Part shown: positions 1-6,153 of the stretch, piece after piece
Layout: each line of letters opens with the position of its first letter
Numbering within the stretch: position 1 is the stretch's first letter
NCBI GenBank assembly: GCA_023245475.1
Contig: JAHFKF010000024.1
Span: 1-16,998 of the forward strand
Origin: Candidatus Levyibacteriota bacterium
Lineage (GTDB): Bacteria > Patescibacteriota > Microgenomatia > Levybacterales > UBA12049
Reading direction: 5' to 3'
Length of the DNA stretch: 16,998 bases
Made by a program: the position numbers and the translations under genes
The notes under the pieces: model-generated
Databases searched by the model: none
What the model was told of the DNA's origin: nothing
Seen by the model: only the letters and a program-made list of their open reading frames with translations

Positions 1-20
1 TCTTTTTGTAATTTATTAGC

Positions 21-49
21 TTGAACCATCGGATTTCTTGTGTTAAGAT
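21..49 (+). promoter_or_regulatory. Promoter of the first gene
   Basis: TTGAAC at 21-26 and TAAGAT at 44-49 are separated by 17 bases, and TG at 41-42 makes an extended -10. The ATG at 60 lies only 10 bases after the -10 box, so the transcript would be leaderless or nearly so. Confidence 0.6.
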
Positions 50-59
50 CTAGACTTCA

Positions 60-623
60 ATGACAGCAGAAAGATCACCAAAACAAGTAACCGAACGAAG
101 AATGTCTGATAAAGAAAGAGCCTTGGCTGATTATCCACCGTATAAAGATTTTATAAGAAAGATTGGCGGGCCAGACAACCGAATCCTGCCAAAAGACACA
201 CTTTCCTTACGACTAAGATTACGAATCTCTGAAATTCAAGCAGCAACAGGATTACAGGATGAACCACTTGACCAACATGTGCGTCCCTTATTGGGAGTTG
301 TCGATGGATTTTATGCTTACAGAGAAAATGAAACAGGAAAATATACTCCCTCAGGTGAACCTTCTGACCCCAAGTATTCGACAGCTCACGAATTTTTTGT
401 AGCACATAGCATGGGTACTGAAAAAGCAGCAAAATTAACAGAAAAACTTGATCAAGATGTATTGGCAGCAGAAAATAGAGCAGCAACAGATGATGAAACA
501 GCTGAGTTACTTAAAGAACTTGGTGGAGCAGATGGCTATCGCAGTGATTTAGCGTTACGGGGGGCTTATTTATGGGTTTCTCATGAAATTGGTACCAAAT
601 TTACCTTCGCGAAACAGCGATGA
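60..623 (+). CDS. Hypothetical protein, 187 aa
   Basis: I do not recognise this family. The product is soluble, charged and mostly predicted helical, with no signal peptide, membrane segment or catalytic motif that I can see. The N-terminal part is rich in Lys, Arg and Glu; the C-terminal half has an Ala/Glu/Asp-rich stretch. The start at 60 is preferred because a TTGAAC-17-TAAGAT promoter ends 10 bases upstream, which fits the leaderless pattern of this window; an internal Met at codon 15 (position 102) is the alternative. The stop is one base away from the stop of the convergent metallopeptidase gene, and no terminator is visible between them, so the two transcripts may overlap. Confidence 0.7.
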   Translation: MTAERSPKQVTERRMSDKERALADYPPYKDFIRKIGGPDNRILPKDTLSLRLRLRISEIQAATGLQDEPLDQHVRPLLGVVDGFYAYRENETGKYTPSGEPSDPKYSTAHEFFVAHSMGTEKAAKLTEKLDQDVLAAENRAATDDETAELLKELGGADGYRSDLALRGAYLWVSHEIGTKFTFAKQR

Positions 624-624
624 G

Positions 625-1275
625 TTAGAGTATTAGTAACTGTCCGTTGCGTTTAAGCCACGTTCGATGCTCACGATAAAGAGGATCCATCTTCCGAACA
701 GTTTCCCAAAAATCAGCTGAGTGATTCATCTCTGTCAAATGAGCAAGTTCATGCGCAACCACGTAATCAATAACTTCAAGTGGTGCCATGATTAGCTTCC
801 AATTAAAATTAAGTGTCTTATTGCTGCTACAAGAGCCCCAGCGTGTCTGGGCACTCGTTAGAGCTACAGATCTATAGGAAAGGCCAGAAATGCCTGCATA
901 TCGCACTACACGGTCTAGAATGACCTTTCTGGATTGCTGTCTATACCAACTTTCTAAGTACTTTTTCCAATAGACTTTATTTGCTGTAGCAATATAGATC
1001 TTGTCAGTCACTTCAATAATATTTTTTTGCGTAAGACGAACCTCAAGCGGATAGGTTTTGCCGAGGTACCAATAGGTATTTGCCGGCTGAATTTCACTTC
1101 GCAAACGTAATTGCTGTTGTTTTTGTCCAATCCAGTCTTCATGATGCTTGAGTAAAGCCGAAATGTCTTTATCTGATGCACGAAGCGGAGCTTTTACCAG
1201 AACACTTTGATCTGGCTGAATGTTGATAGAGATACTTTTCCTGTTTGCTGATCTGACAACCTGTACGTTATCCAT
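625..1275 (-). CDS. YgjP/SprT-like zinc metallopeptidase (M48-superfamily fold, COG1451 type), 216 aa
   Basis: This is a probable zinc-dependent metallopeptidase of the YgjP (DUF45) family. The C-terminal half carries the family signature: TRWGSCSS around residues 144-151, a hydrophobic LNFNWKLIMAP segment, then HELAH at 175-179 as the zinc/catalytic HExxH motif, and MNHS with His185 as the likely third ligand. The length fits the family, which is usually a little over 200 aa. No signal peptide is seen, so it should be cytosolic. The family's physiological substrate is poorly known; some members have been linked to nucleotide pyrophosphatase activity, which cannot be judged from sequence. The gene is divergent from tig with about 80 bases between the starts. 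Its ATG lies 11 bases after an extended -10 box on the minus strand. Confidence 0.88.
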   Translation of the reverse strand: MDNVQVVRSANRKSISINIQPDQSVLVKAPLRASDKDISALLKHHEDWIGQKQQQLRLRSEIQPANTYWYLGKTYPLEVRLTQKNIIEVTDKIYIATANKVYWKKYLESWYRQQSRKVILDRVVRYAGISGLSYRSVALTSAQTRWGSCSSNKTLNFNWKLIMAPLEVIDYVVAHELAHLTEMNHSADFWETVRKMDPLYREHRTWLKRNGQLLIL

Positions 1276-1286
1276 GGTGGAAAGCT

Positions 1287-1295
1287 ATTATAGCA
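1287..1295 (-). promoter_or_regulatory. Extended -10 promoter of the YgjP-like gene
   Basis: On the minus strand TGCTATAAT reads across 1295-1287, an extended -10 with a perfect TATAAT, 11 bases before the ATG at 1275. I see no good -35 at 17 bases; a TTGACA on the same strand (1320-1315) is 22 bases away and overlaps the -35 of the divergent tig promoter. Confidence 0.5.
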
Positions 1296-1313
1296 CTTAC
1301 TCTAAACCAAGCA

Positions 1314-1342
1314 TTGTCAATTTATACTTTATCTGATAAAAT
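1314..1342 (+). promoter_or_regulatory. Promoter of the tig operon
   Basis: TTGTCA at 1314-1319 and TAAAAT at 1337-1342 are spaced by 17 bases. The tig ATG at 1355 is 12 bases after the -10, so the untranslated leader would be only about 5-6 bases. No Shine-Dalgarno sequence is present. Confidence 0.65.
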
Positions 1343-1354
1343 CTTCTTAGATTT

Positions 1355-2191
1355 ATGGCAAACACAACTATTGAACGACAAGAAAATGGGACAATTAAGT
1401 TGACAATTACATTGTCAAAAGCAAATATTGTCAAAGCTCAAGAAGAAGTTATTATAGAACTTGTTAAAACCGCTGATATTGCAGGTTTCCGCAAAGGCAA
1501 AGCTCCTCGCAAAGTAGTTGAAGAAAAGCTTAATGCAGATCAGGTACGAGAAGAAACACTCAAGAAACTTATCCCACCAGCATACATGGAAGCTGTTGAA
1601 GAACACAAGCTAAAGCCAATTATGAATCCTAAGTTGCATGTAGAAAAGATCGAAGAGGGGACAGATTGGGTATTTCATGCCTTTACCTGCGAATTACCGG
1701 AAATTGACCTAGGAGATTACAAAAAAGCAGTTGGGAAGATCACCGCAAAGAGTAAGATCGTTGTTCCTGGCAAAGAAGAAGAAAGCAAAAAGCCAAGTAT
1801 GGATGAAATCGTTAAGGCAATTCTTGAAAGTGTGAAACTCACCGTACCAAGTGTTTTGATTGAACAAGAAGCCGATCGTTTGATTGCACAACTCCTTGAT
1901 GATATTAAGAAGCTTGGCCTAAGCCTTGATCAATATCTGGCATCTACCAAACGTACACCTGAAGATCTCCGAGGAGAATATGCAAAGCGAGCAGAAAATG
2001 ACATTAAGTTAGAATTTGTTATGCAAAAAATTGCTGAAACAGAAAAGATTTCTGTTGATCCGACAGAGATTGAAGAAGCGATTCTAAAAGCCCAATCACC
2101 GGAAGAAAAAAAGCAACTAGAAAGTAACAAATACCTGCTTGCAGGCATACTTCGACAGCAAAAAACGCTTGATTTTTTAATGAATTTGTGA
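1355..2191 (+). CDS. tig: Trigger factor, short form lacking the PPIase domain, 278 aa
   Basis: This is a ribosome-associated chaperone that should bind nascent chains at the exit tunnel. Residues 1 to about 125 match the trigger factor N-terminal ribosome-binding domain, including the tail-loop signature GFRKGKAP at 44-51. From about residue 147 the helical C-terminal chaperone domain follows (LTVPSVLIEQEADRLI and the repeated helices after it). The central FKBP-type PPIase domain of about 100 residues is missing: the two domains are joined by a short linker containing VPGKEEESKK. The E. coli protein is 432 aa, so this one is far shorter, but the frame is intact and both ends are normal, so it is a domain-deleted form rather than a pseudogene. 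It is first in a two-gene operon with the DUF5660-like gene, 18 bases apart. Confidence 0.88.
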   Translation: MANTTIERQENGTIKLTITLSKANIVKAQEEVIIELVKTADIAGFRKGKAPRKVVEEKLNADQVREETLKKLIPPAYMEAVEEHKLKPIMNPKLHVEKIEEGTDWVFHAFTCELPEIDLGDYKKAVGKITAKSKIVVPGKEEESKKPSMDEIVKAILESVKLTVPSVLIEQEADRLIAQLLDDIKKLGLSLDQYLASTKRTPEDLRGEYAKRAENDIKLEFVMQKIAETEKISVDPTEIEEAILKAQSPEEKKQLESNKYLLAGILRQQKTLDFLMNL

Positions 2192-2209
2192 TAGAGTGCG
2201 GCGAGTAAC

Positions 2210-2908
2210 ATGGCCACTCAAAAAAAACAATCATTTAACGCTCTTCACACGCCCGAAATACTTAACGAGACCTTTGGAGGAATGACCAAGTCAGTAGGTA
2301 AAGCACTGGCGACCGAAGGCGGAGAACTAGGAAAAGGGTTTCTTAAGCAGTTGTTGGGAATTGATGCTGTTGGAGGAAAATCTTCACACGCAGAACAAGC
2401 TCCTCAAGCCCACGATAAAAATATAATCTTTCATGCTGACAAACATCATGGTCGTGCTGATAAACATAAAATTGCTACAGAAAAATATGGCGAGAAGATG
2501 CAAAAGAAAGAGCATCGTGCGGCCGCAATGGATTATCATAAAGATATTGTTCAAAACCGCGAACGATTCTCTAAACGTGATGTAGGCGAAATTAATCAAC
2601 GACTTGAACAAATTATGTTTGAATTGAAAAAGCTAGTTCAAACTTCAAAGATCCTTCAGACAGAATTTGCTGAAGTAACCGTTGAACAACGAACTCCTAA
2701 TGTTGGGGAATATCACCTTGGATACTTTGAGTTTTTGCTCGAAATTGTGCAAGAAGCTCGTAAAAAGGTTGAAAGCTCAGGCATGTGGCTTAATACCGTT
2801 AAAGGCAAAAACGGCAAAAAAGGTGGATACTGGGATCAAGCTCAAGGTGGAAAGAACAATCACTTCACTCAGAGCATGGATCGAAATGTCTCCACACAAA
2901 CTGGATAA
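2210..2908 (+). CDS. DUF5660-like protein of unknown function, 232 aa
   Basis: The function is unknown. The N-terminus (QSFNALHTPEILNETFGG) and the C-terminus (a WLNTV segment, a Gly/Lys-rich stretch, then a final STQTG) resemble what I remember of the DUF5660 family of Patescibacteria, but I could not check this. Between them lies a highly charged helical region rich in Lys, His and Glu (about residues 65-150) with a possible coiled coil around EINQRLEQIMFELKKLV. No membrane segment or signal is visible. The protein is basic near its C-terminus, which may suit RNA or ribosome binding, but this is inference. It follows tig by 18 bases with no promoter or clear Shine-Dalgarno site, so it is probably co-transcribed with the chaperone. 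Confidence 0.7.
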   Translation: MATQKKQSFNALHTPEILNETFGGMTKSVGKALATEGGELGKGFLKQLLGIDAVGGKSSHAEQAPQAHDKNIIFHADKHHGRADKHKIATEKYGEKMQKKEHRAAAMDYHKDIVQNRERFSKRDVGEINQRLEQIMFELKKLVQTSKILQTEFAEVTVEQRTPNVGEYHLGYFEFLLEIVQEARKKVESSGMWLNTVKGKNGKKGGYWDQAQGGKNNHFTQSMDRNVSTQTG

Positions 2909-2915
2909 CTATTCA

Positions 2916-2944
2916 TTGACGGATAACTTTCTTGATGCTAGAAT
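2916..2944 (+). promoter_or_regulatory. Promoter of the first branched-chain leader
   Basis: TTGACG at 2916-2921 and TAGAAT at 2939-2944 have exactly 17 bases between them. The leader ATG at 2951 is 6 bases after the -10, so transcription should start at or next to the A of the ATG. Confidence 0.75.
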
Positions 2945-2950
2945 AACTCT

Positions 2951-3001
2951 ATGACAAATCGCAATTCAGTAATTATTGTTCTCTCTCTTATTACCCCCTA
3001 A
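2951..3001 (+). CDS. Attenuator leader peptide 1, 16 aa, Ile/Val/Leu control codons
   Basis: This short reading frame encodes MTNRNSVIIVLSLITP. Seven of the last ten residues are Ile, Val or Leu, which resembles the control regions of ilv leader peptides in enterobacteria. The ATG is 6 bases downstream of a good -10 box, so the message is predicted to be leaderless. The stop codon at 2999-3001 directly precedes the G-rich strand of the attenuator (GGCGG at 3003-3007). A ribosome that reaches the stop would cover this strand, while one stalled on the Ile/Val run would leave it free. The ending Thr-Pro-stop is shared with leader peptide 2. It is a regulatory peptide, not likely to function as a protein. 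Confidence 0.75.
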   Translation: MTNRNSVIIVLSLITP

Positions 3002-3002
3002 G

Positions 3003-3055
3003 GGCGGAGGAGATCGTAGTGCTGAAATACCCCGCCAAGACAGGCGGGTTTTTTT
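3003..3055 (+). terminator. Transcription attenuator 1 (branched-chain amino acids)
   Basis: CCCGCC (3031-3036), loop AAGACA and GGCGGG (3043-3048) form a 6-bp GC hairpin followed by seven T (3049-3055), a classical intrinsic terminator. The same C-rich strand can instead pair with GGCGGAGG at 3003-3010 (GGCGG plus GG around a bulged A), giving an antiterminator. The terminator lies upstream of the ATP-grasp-like gene, so it decides whether that gene is transcribed. Confidence 0.75.
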
Positions 3056-3063
3056 ATGGGGAA

Positions 3064-3069
3064 AAGGAG
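3064..3069 (+). promoter_or_regulatory. Shine-Dalgarno site that fixes the start at 3075
   Basis: AAGGAG sits 5 bases before the ATG at 3075, one of the clearest Shine-Dalgarno sites in the window. It supports 3075 over the upstream in-frame ATG at 2976, which would require translation through the terminator hairpin. Confidence 0.7.
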
Positions 3070-3074
3070 TATCT

Positions 3075-4589
3075 ATGGCATATCAAGAACTAGCAACACA
3101 AAGAGCACTGGATGGAGAAAATTACTCCAGAAAAATTAACAATGACTTCTACGAAGGGGATTTTGGAGAATCAAAAGCCACTTTATTAGAAAGAGATGTT
3201 AATCAAAGACTTGGCGAGATGAGTAAAGGTGACCGTGCTGATTTATACACCTTAACTGTCGGAAACGCTCAGGTAAAAGGACTTATGTTACTTGATGCAC
3301 CGATTCCAATGATACCAGTTCCAATCTTCTTTGATAGAGAAAAGACGGCAGACAAAGCAAATAAAATTGAAAAAGTTCACAATGCTTTGATAAAAATAGA
3401 GGAACTTGCTTTTTCTGAGAATCCAGTAGGGAAACAAATTCTGCAAACAGTTACCGAAGGAATGTCAACACCGGAAAAAGAATTACTGCTACGTACAGAA
3501 ACGCCCTTACCCTCAACGATAAGAAGAAGAAACACACGATTTGATACGTTCTATAATACGGATACCAACGACATGGCAATTATTGAAGCCAATACCACCA
3601 ATCCAGAAGGGATGCTTTACCATCTCATTTTGCAAGAAACAGGCAGAGATTTCATGCAAGCACTTGGTTATGATCCAAAAGAATTTGATCAAACCAAAGA
3701 TTCTGCCGCTCATCAAGTTATCCGAATGTTTCAGGAAGAATATGAAGAGAGGAAAGGGGAACCTTTAAAAACGTTGGGTGTTGTTTACGAACCAACGGAT
3801 GAAGCAAGCGTTGTAAATCAATCTGAGATACCTCGGCTAAAAGAATTCTTTCAGTCGTTTAGCATCGATTTGCACATTGGAGCGCCTACGGAGGTAAAGA
3901 CAGAGGATGACCAAGTTGTTATCAATGGAGAACCGGTGGATGCAATATGGAGAAATGCAGTAGACCTAGAGAAAGCATTGAAGAACGCACCTGGATTTAT
4001 CGACGTACTTGCACATCCCAGCACATATGTCGTTCTCAATGATGACCGTGGCCGATTTATGGGAAGTAAGCATCTGTTGGCAGAACTACATGACCCTAAA
4101 GTACAAAAAGCAGCTGGATTTACCGATGAAGAGATCGCTGCGATTAAAGAGATTGTTCCATTCACCTTTAACCCAGCGGACGTGGAAGCATTAGAAGGCC
4201 CTGGAGGAGAAACGTTAACCGCTAAAGAATATTTAATGCAATTCCGCAAAGAATTCATTTTGAAACCATCCTCTGGTACCCATGGAGAAGAATTAAACTT
4301 TGGTGTTAATAACAAGGATTGGGAGAAGACTGTAGATACGGCTATCACGCAAGGAGGATTTGTCGCACAACGCTATATCCCTTATAATTCGATAACAAGA
4401 CCTATTACCTCAATAACCGCAGAGGGCGATTTGGTAACAGCAAACTATGTACAAGATACAAATATCCACGTAATTGGTGGAAAAGCGCTGGGAACCTCAA
4501 TTTGTCGAGCAAGTTTAGCGACAAAAGGAGAGATAAAAGTGCTGAACGTAGCAGCTGGTGGAGGCTTACAACCAAGCCTGCTGGTCTAG
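3075..4589 (+). CDS. ATP-grasp-like enzyme (circularly permuted / glutathionylspermidine synthase-like), 504 aa
   Basis: This is a probable ATP-dependent carboxylate-amine ligase; the substrate is unknown. Features that recall glutathionylspermidine synthase-like and circularly permuted ATP-grasp proteins are an acidic metal-site-like segment IIEANTTNPEGMLYH near residues 168-182, a nucleotide-binding-like FILKPSSGTHGEELNFG near residues 393-409, an Arg in a GTSICRAS segment, and a C-terminal glycine-rich AAGGGLQPSL near the last ten residues. The assignment rests on these motifs only and is moderate. The frame can be extended upstream to 2976, but that extension runs through the attenuator terminator and is rejected. 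The gene is alone behind attenuator 1, which senses Ile/Val/Leu supply, so its product is expected to be made when branched-chain aminoacyl-tRNA is scarce. It could be a peptide or amino acid ligase, but nothing in the sequence proves this. Confidence 0.55.
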   Translation: MAYQELATQRALDGENYSRKINNDFYEGDFGESKATLLERDVNQRLGEMSKGDRADLYTLTVGNAQVKGLMLLDAPIPMIPVPIFFDREKTADKANKIEKVHNALIKIEELAFSENPVGKQILQTVTEGMSTPEKELLLRTETPLPSTIRRRNTRFDTFYNTDTNDMAIIEANTTNPEGMLYHLILQETGRDFMQALGYDPKEFDQTKDSAAHQVIRMFQEEYEERKGEPLKTLGVVYEPTDEASVVNQSEIPRLKEFFQSFSIDLHIGAPTEVKTEDDQVVINGEPVDAIWRNAVDLEKALKNAPGFIDVLAHPSTYVVLNDDRGRFMGSKHLLAELHDPKVQKAAGFTDEEIAAIKEIVPFTFNPADVEALEGPGGETLTAKEYLMQFRKEFILKPSSGTHGEELNFGVNNKDWEKTVDTAITQGGFVAQRYIPYNSITRPITSITAEGDLVTANYVQDTNIHVIGGKALGTSICRASLATKGEIKVLNVAAGGGLQPSLLV

Positions 4590-4600
4590 CTTTTACTATC

Positions 4601-4628
4601 TTTACAAGCCCTAAAAAAGGTCTATAAT
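4601..4628 (+). promoter_or_regulatory. Promoter of the second branched-chain leader
   Basis: TTTACA at 4601-4606 and a perfect TATAAT at 4623-4628 are separated by 16 bases. The leader ATG at 4641 is 12 bases after the -10, leaving an untranslated leader of about 5 bases. Confidence 0.7.
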
Positions 4629-4640
4629 AACTTTATAACT

Positions 4641-4685
4641 ATGAAAAATAAGTGCATGTTCCAAATTATTGTCCTTACCCCCTAA
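4641..4685 (+). CDS. Attenuator leader peptide 2, 14 aa, Ile-Ile-Val-Leu control codons
   Basis: This short reading frame encodes MKNKCMFQIIVLTP. The Ile-Ile-Val-Leu run and the Thr-Pro-stop ending match leader peptide 1, while the N-terminal halves are unrelated. This suggests that the control codons and the stop position, rather than the peptide, are under selection. The stop (4683-4685) is one base before the G-rich strand GGCGGG at 4687-4692. It stands upstream of the small gene at 4758 and two M20 peptidases. Confidence 0.75.
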   Translation: MKNKCMFQIIVLTP

Positions 4686-4686
4686 C

Positions 4687-4740
4687 GGCGGGAGGTTCGA
4701 GCATGAACACTCACACCCGCCAAGACAGGCGGGTTTTTTT
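4687..4740 (+). terminator. Transcription attenuator 2 (branched-chain amino acids)
   Basis: The terminator is CCCGCC (4716-4721), loop AAGACA, GGCGGG (4728-4733), then T7 (4734-4740). The alternative helix is GGCGGG (4687-4692) with the same CCCGCC, enclosing a small hairpin GTTC (4695-4698) with GAAC (4705-4708). The two states exclude each other. The terminator hairpin is identical to that of attenuator 1, including its loop. Confidence 0.8.
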
Positions 4741-4757
4741 ATTTTTAAAAAATAACT

Positions 4758-5069
4758 ATGAACGATACACACCAACAAACAATACAGCTTAATAATCGGG
4801 GACTTGTCAAAGAGGCAACAGCATTTTTGGATCAAGTAGCGAAAGAATCAATGCCACGAGGTATCAAAGTGCACGATCAAAAGAATGCTGTCCATGCAAT
4901 TTTGTATGAAGAATCTCGATTTATTATTCTCTTACCAGACGGGAAGAACACTTCTGCGCAGTTATATGGTAACTGGGGAGAAGCATTACATATGACTGAA
5001 AGATTTTTGGCAAAGAAAGAAAGTATCCAAAATACTCGTCTTATCCTGTCCCACTATCATCATGAATAA
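4758..5069 (+). CDS. Small hypothetical protein, 103 aa
   Basis: I do not recognise this protein. It is soluble, with a helical N-terminus (about residues 13-32), a likely beta-rich centre (AVHAILYEESRFIILLPDG, about residues 44-62) and a helical end (about residues 72-90) before a His-rich tail. No catalytic motif, signal or membrane segment is visible. It begins 17 bases after the terminator T-run without a Shine-Dalgarno site, and its last 8 bases overlap the start of the first M20 peptidase gene, so the two are surely one operon and probably coupled in translation. The location implies a role tied to the peptidases, possibly as a small partner, but this is inference. Confidence 0.7.
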   Translation: MNDTHQQTIQLNNRGLVKEATAFLDQVAKESMPRGIKVHDQKNAVHAILYEESRFIILLPDGKNTSAQLYGNWGEALHMTERFLAKKESIQNTRLILSHYHHE

Positions 5070-6153
5070 TCCTGACATCTTCACCCAGATTATCTCGTTA
5101 ACCAAACGCCTCATGGTCGTTGAATCGACAGCTGCTAATCCAAAAGGATTACAGGAAGTGCTTGCTATTGTGAAAGACGAACTAAAAGGAGAATTCCCAA
5201 TAGAAGAGTTTGTCAGCAAGGGTATTCCGAGTATTTTGATCCGTAATACAACAGAATCTACCAGGAATTTCAAGATTATTTTAAATGCCCATCTGGATGT
5301 TGTGCCAGGAAAAGAAGGAGATTTTACGCCCAAAGAAAAAGACGGTAAACTCTACGGAAGAGGAGCATATGATATGAAAGCGGCGGCAGCTGTTATGGTT
5401 TATTTATTTAAAGACTTGGCAAAGACTGTTTCGTATCCAATAGCCCTACAACTTGTGACAGATGAAGAAGTTGGTGGCTTTCATGGAGTTTCACACCAAA
5501 TTGATGAGGGAGTCCGCGGTGAATTTGTCATTAGTGGCGAATGTGGATCAAATTTACGAATTATACATAAAGCAAAAGGTATTGTATGGCTCAAATTGCA
5601 CGCCCGTGGGGTCACAGCACATAGCGCTTATCTTTGGAGAGGAAGCAATGCATTAGTAAAATTGCATAAAGCCTTAGCAATCTTGCACGAACTTTTTCCA
5701 CATCCTGAATCAGCCCAGTGGGTAACGACAATGAATTTAGCCAAAATTGAGACGTCAAATACCACATTTAACCATGTACCTGATGATGCCCGCGCTTTTT
5801 TAGATATTCGTTTTACCGAAGGGACAAAAGAAACGATGGTTGAAAAAATTAAAAATGCGTTACCTGATGATATCGATATTGAAGTGCTGTTGGGTAGTGC
5901 ACCACACACTGTCTCACCAGATAATACACAAATTATGGCACTGACAAAAGCAATTGAACAAGTCACACAGAAAAAAGCACAACTAGGAGGATCTCATGCG
6001 CAATCAGATCTTCGTCATTTTACGAGTGTCGGATGCCCTGGTGTTGAATTTGGGATAGCAGGGGAACATCAACATGGAGATGAAGAATGGGTTAACATAA
6101 AGAGCCTTGAAGATTACTACACTATTTTAAAGACATATTTGTTAACAGCATGA
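5062..6153 (+). CDS. M20 family metallopeptidase (ArgE/DapE type), 363 aa
   Basis: This is a di-zinc amidohydrolase of the M20 family, which includes acetylornithine deacetylase, succinyl-diaminopimelate desuccinylase and dipeptidases. The metal ligands and catalytic residues can be placed: His77 and Asp79 in NAHLDVVPG, bridging Asp104 in GRGAYDMK, catalytic Glu135 and metal ligand Glu136 in TDEEVGG, Glu160 in GECGSN, and C-terminal His338 in GEHQHGDEEW. His187 in GVTAHSAY marks the inserted dimerisation domain. Length is normal for the family. The lysine/arginine pathways are not represented nearby, and the operon is behind a branched-chain attenuator, so a peptidase or deacylase that releases branched-chain amino acids is plausible. 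It overlaps the previous gene by 8 bases and the next by 4 (ATGA). Confidence 0.85.
   Translation: MNNPDIFTQIISLTKRLMVVESTAANPKGLQEVLAIVKDELKGEFPIEEFVSKGIPSILIRNTTESTRNFKIILNAHLDVVPGKEGDFTPKEKDGKLYGRGAYDMKAAAAVMVYLFKDLAKTVSYPIALQLVTDEEVGGFHGVSHQIDEGVRGEFVISGECGSNLRIIHKAKGIVWLKLHARGVTAHSAYLWRGSNALVKLHKALAILHELFPHPESAQWVTTMNLAKIETSNTTFNHVPDDARAFLDIRFTEGTKETMVEKIKNALPDDIDIEVLLGSAPHTVSPDNTQIMALTKAIEQVTQKKAQLGGSHAQSDLRHFTSVGCPGVEFGIAGEHQHGDEEWVNIKSLEDYYTILKTYLLTA

Noticed and set aside
3031..3048. The repeated CCCGCC-AAGACA-GGCGGG hairpin as a CRISPR or mobile repeat
   Set aside because: Only two exact copies occur, each followed by T7 and placed after a leader frame; there is no array spacing or spacer.
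2999..3055. A metabolite riboswitch (preQ1-like, fluoride-like) or T-box in the three leader regions
   Set aside because: None of the conserved cores of these RNAs could be matched, whereas the control-codon frames and alternative helices explain the regions fully.
2976..3074. An N-terminal extension of the ATP-grasp-like protein from an ATG at 2976
   Set aside because: It overlaps the leader peptide and reads through the terminator hairpin and T-run; the ATG at 3075 has a good AAGGAG site.
3851..4348. A 165-codon open frame on the minus strand inside the ATP-grasp-like gene
   Set aside because: It is a shadow of the coding frame on the other strand, with Ser/Pro-rich low-complexity composition and no promoter or recognisable motif.
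4703..4792. A frame starting at ATG 4703 after a Shine-Dalgarno-like GGGAGG, and a similar arrangement at 12190
   Set aside because: The frame at 4703 passes through the terminator and ends after about 30 codons, the one at 12190 is two codons long and in frame with the leader, and copy 1 has no equivalent ATG. The G-rich stretch is better explained as the antiterminator strand.
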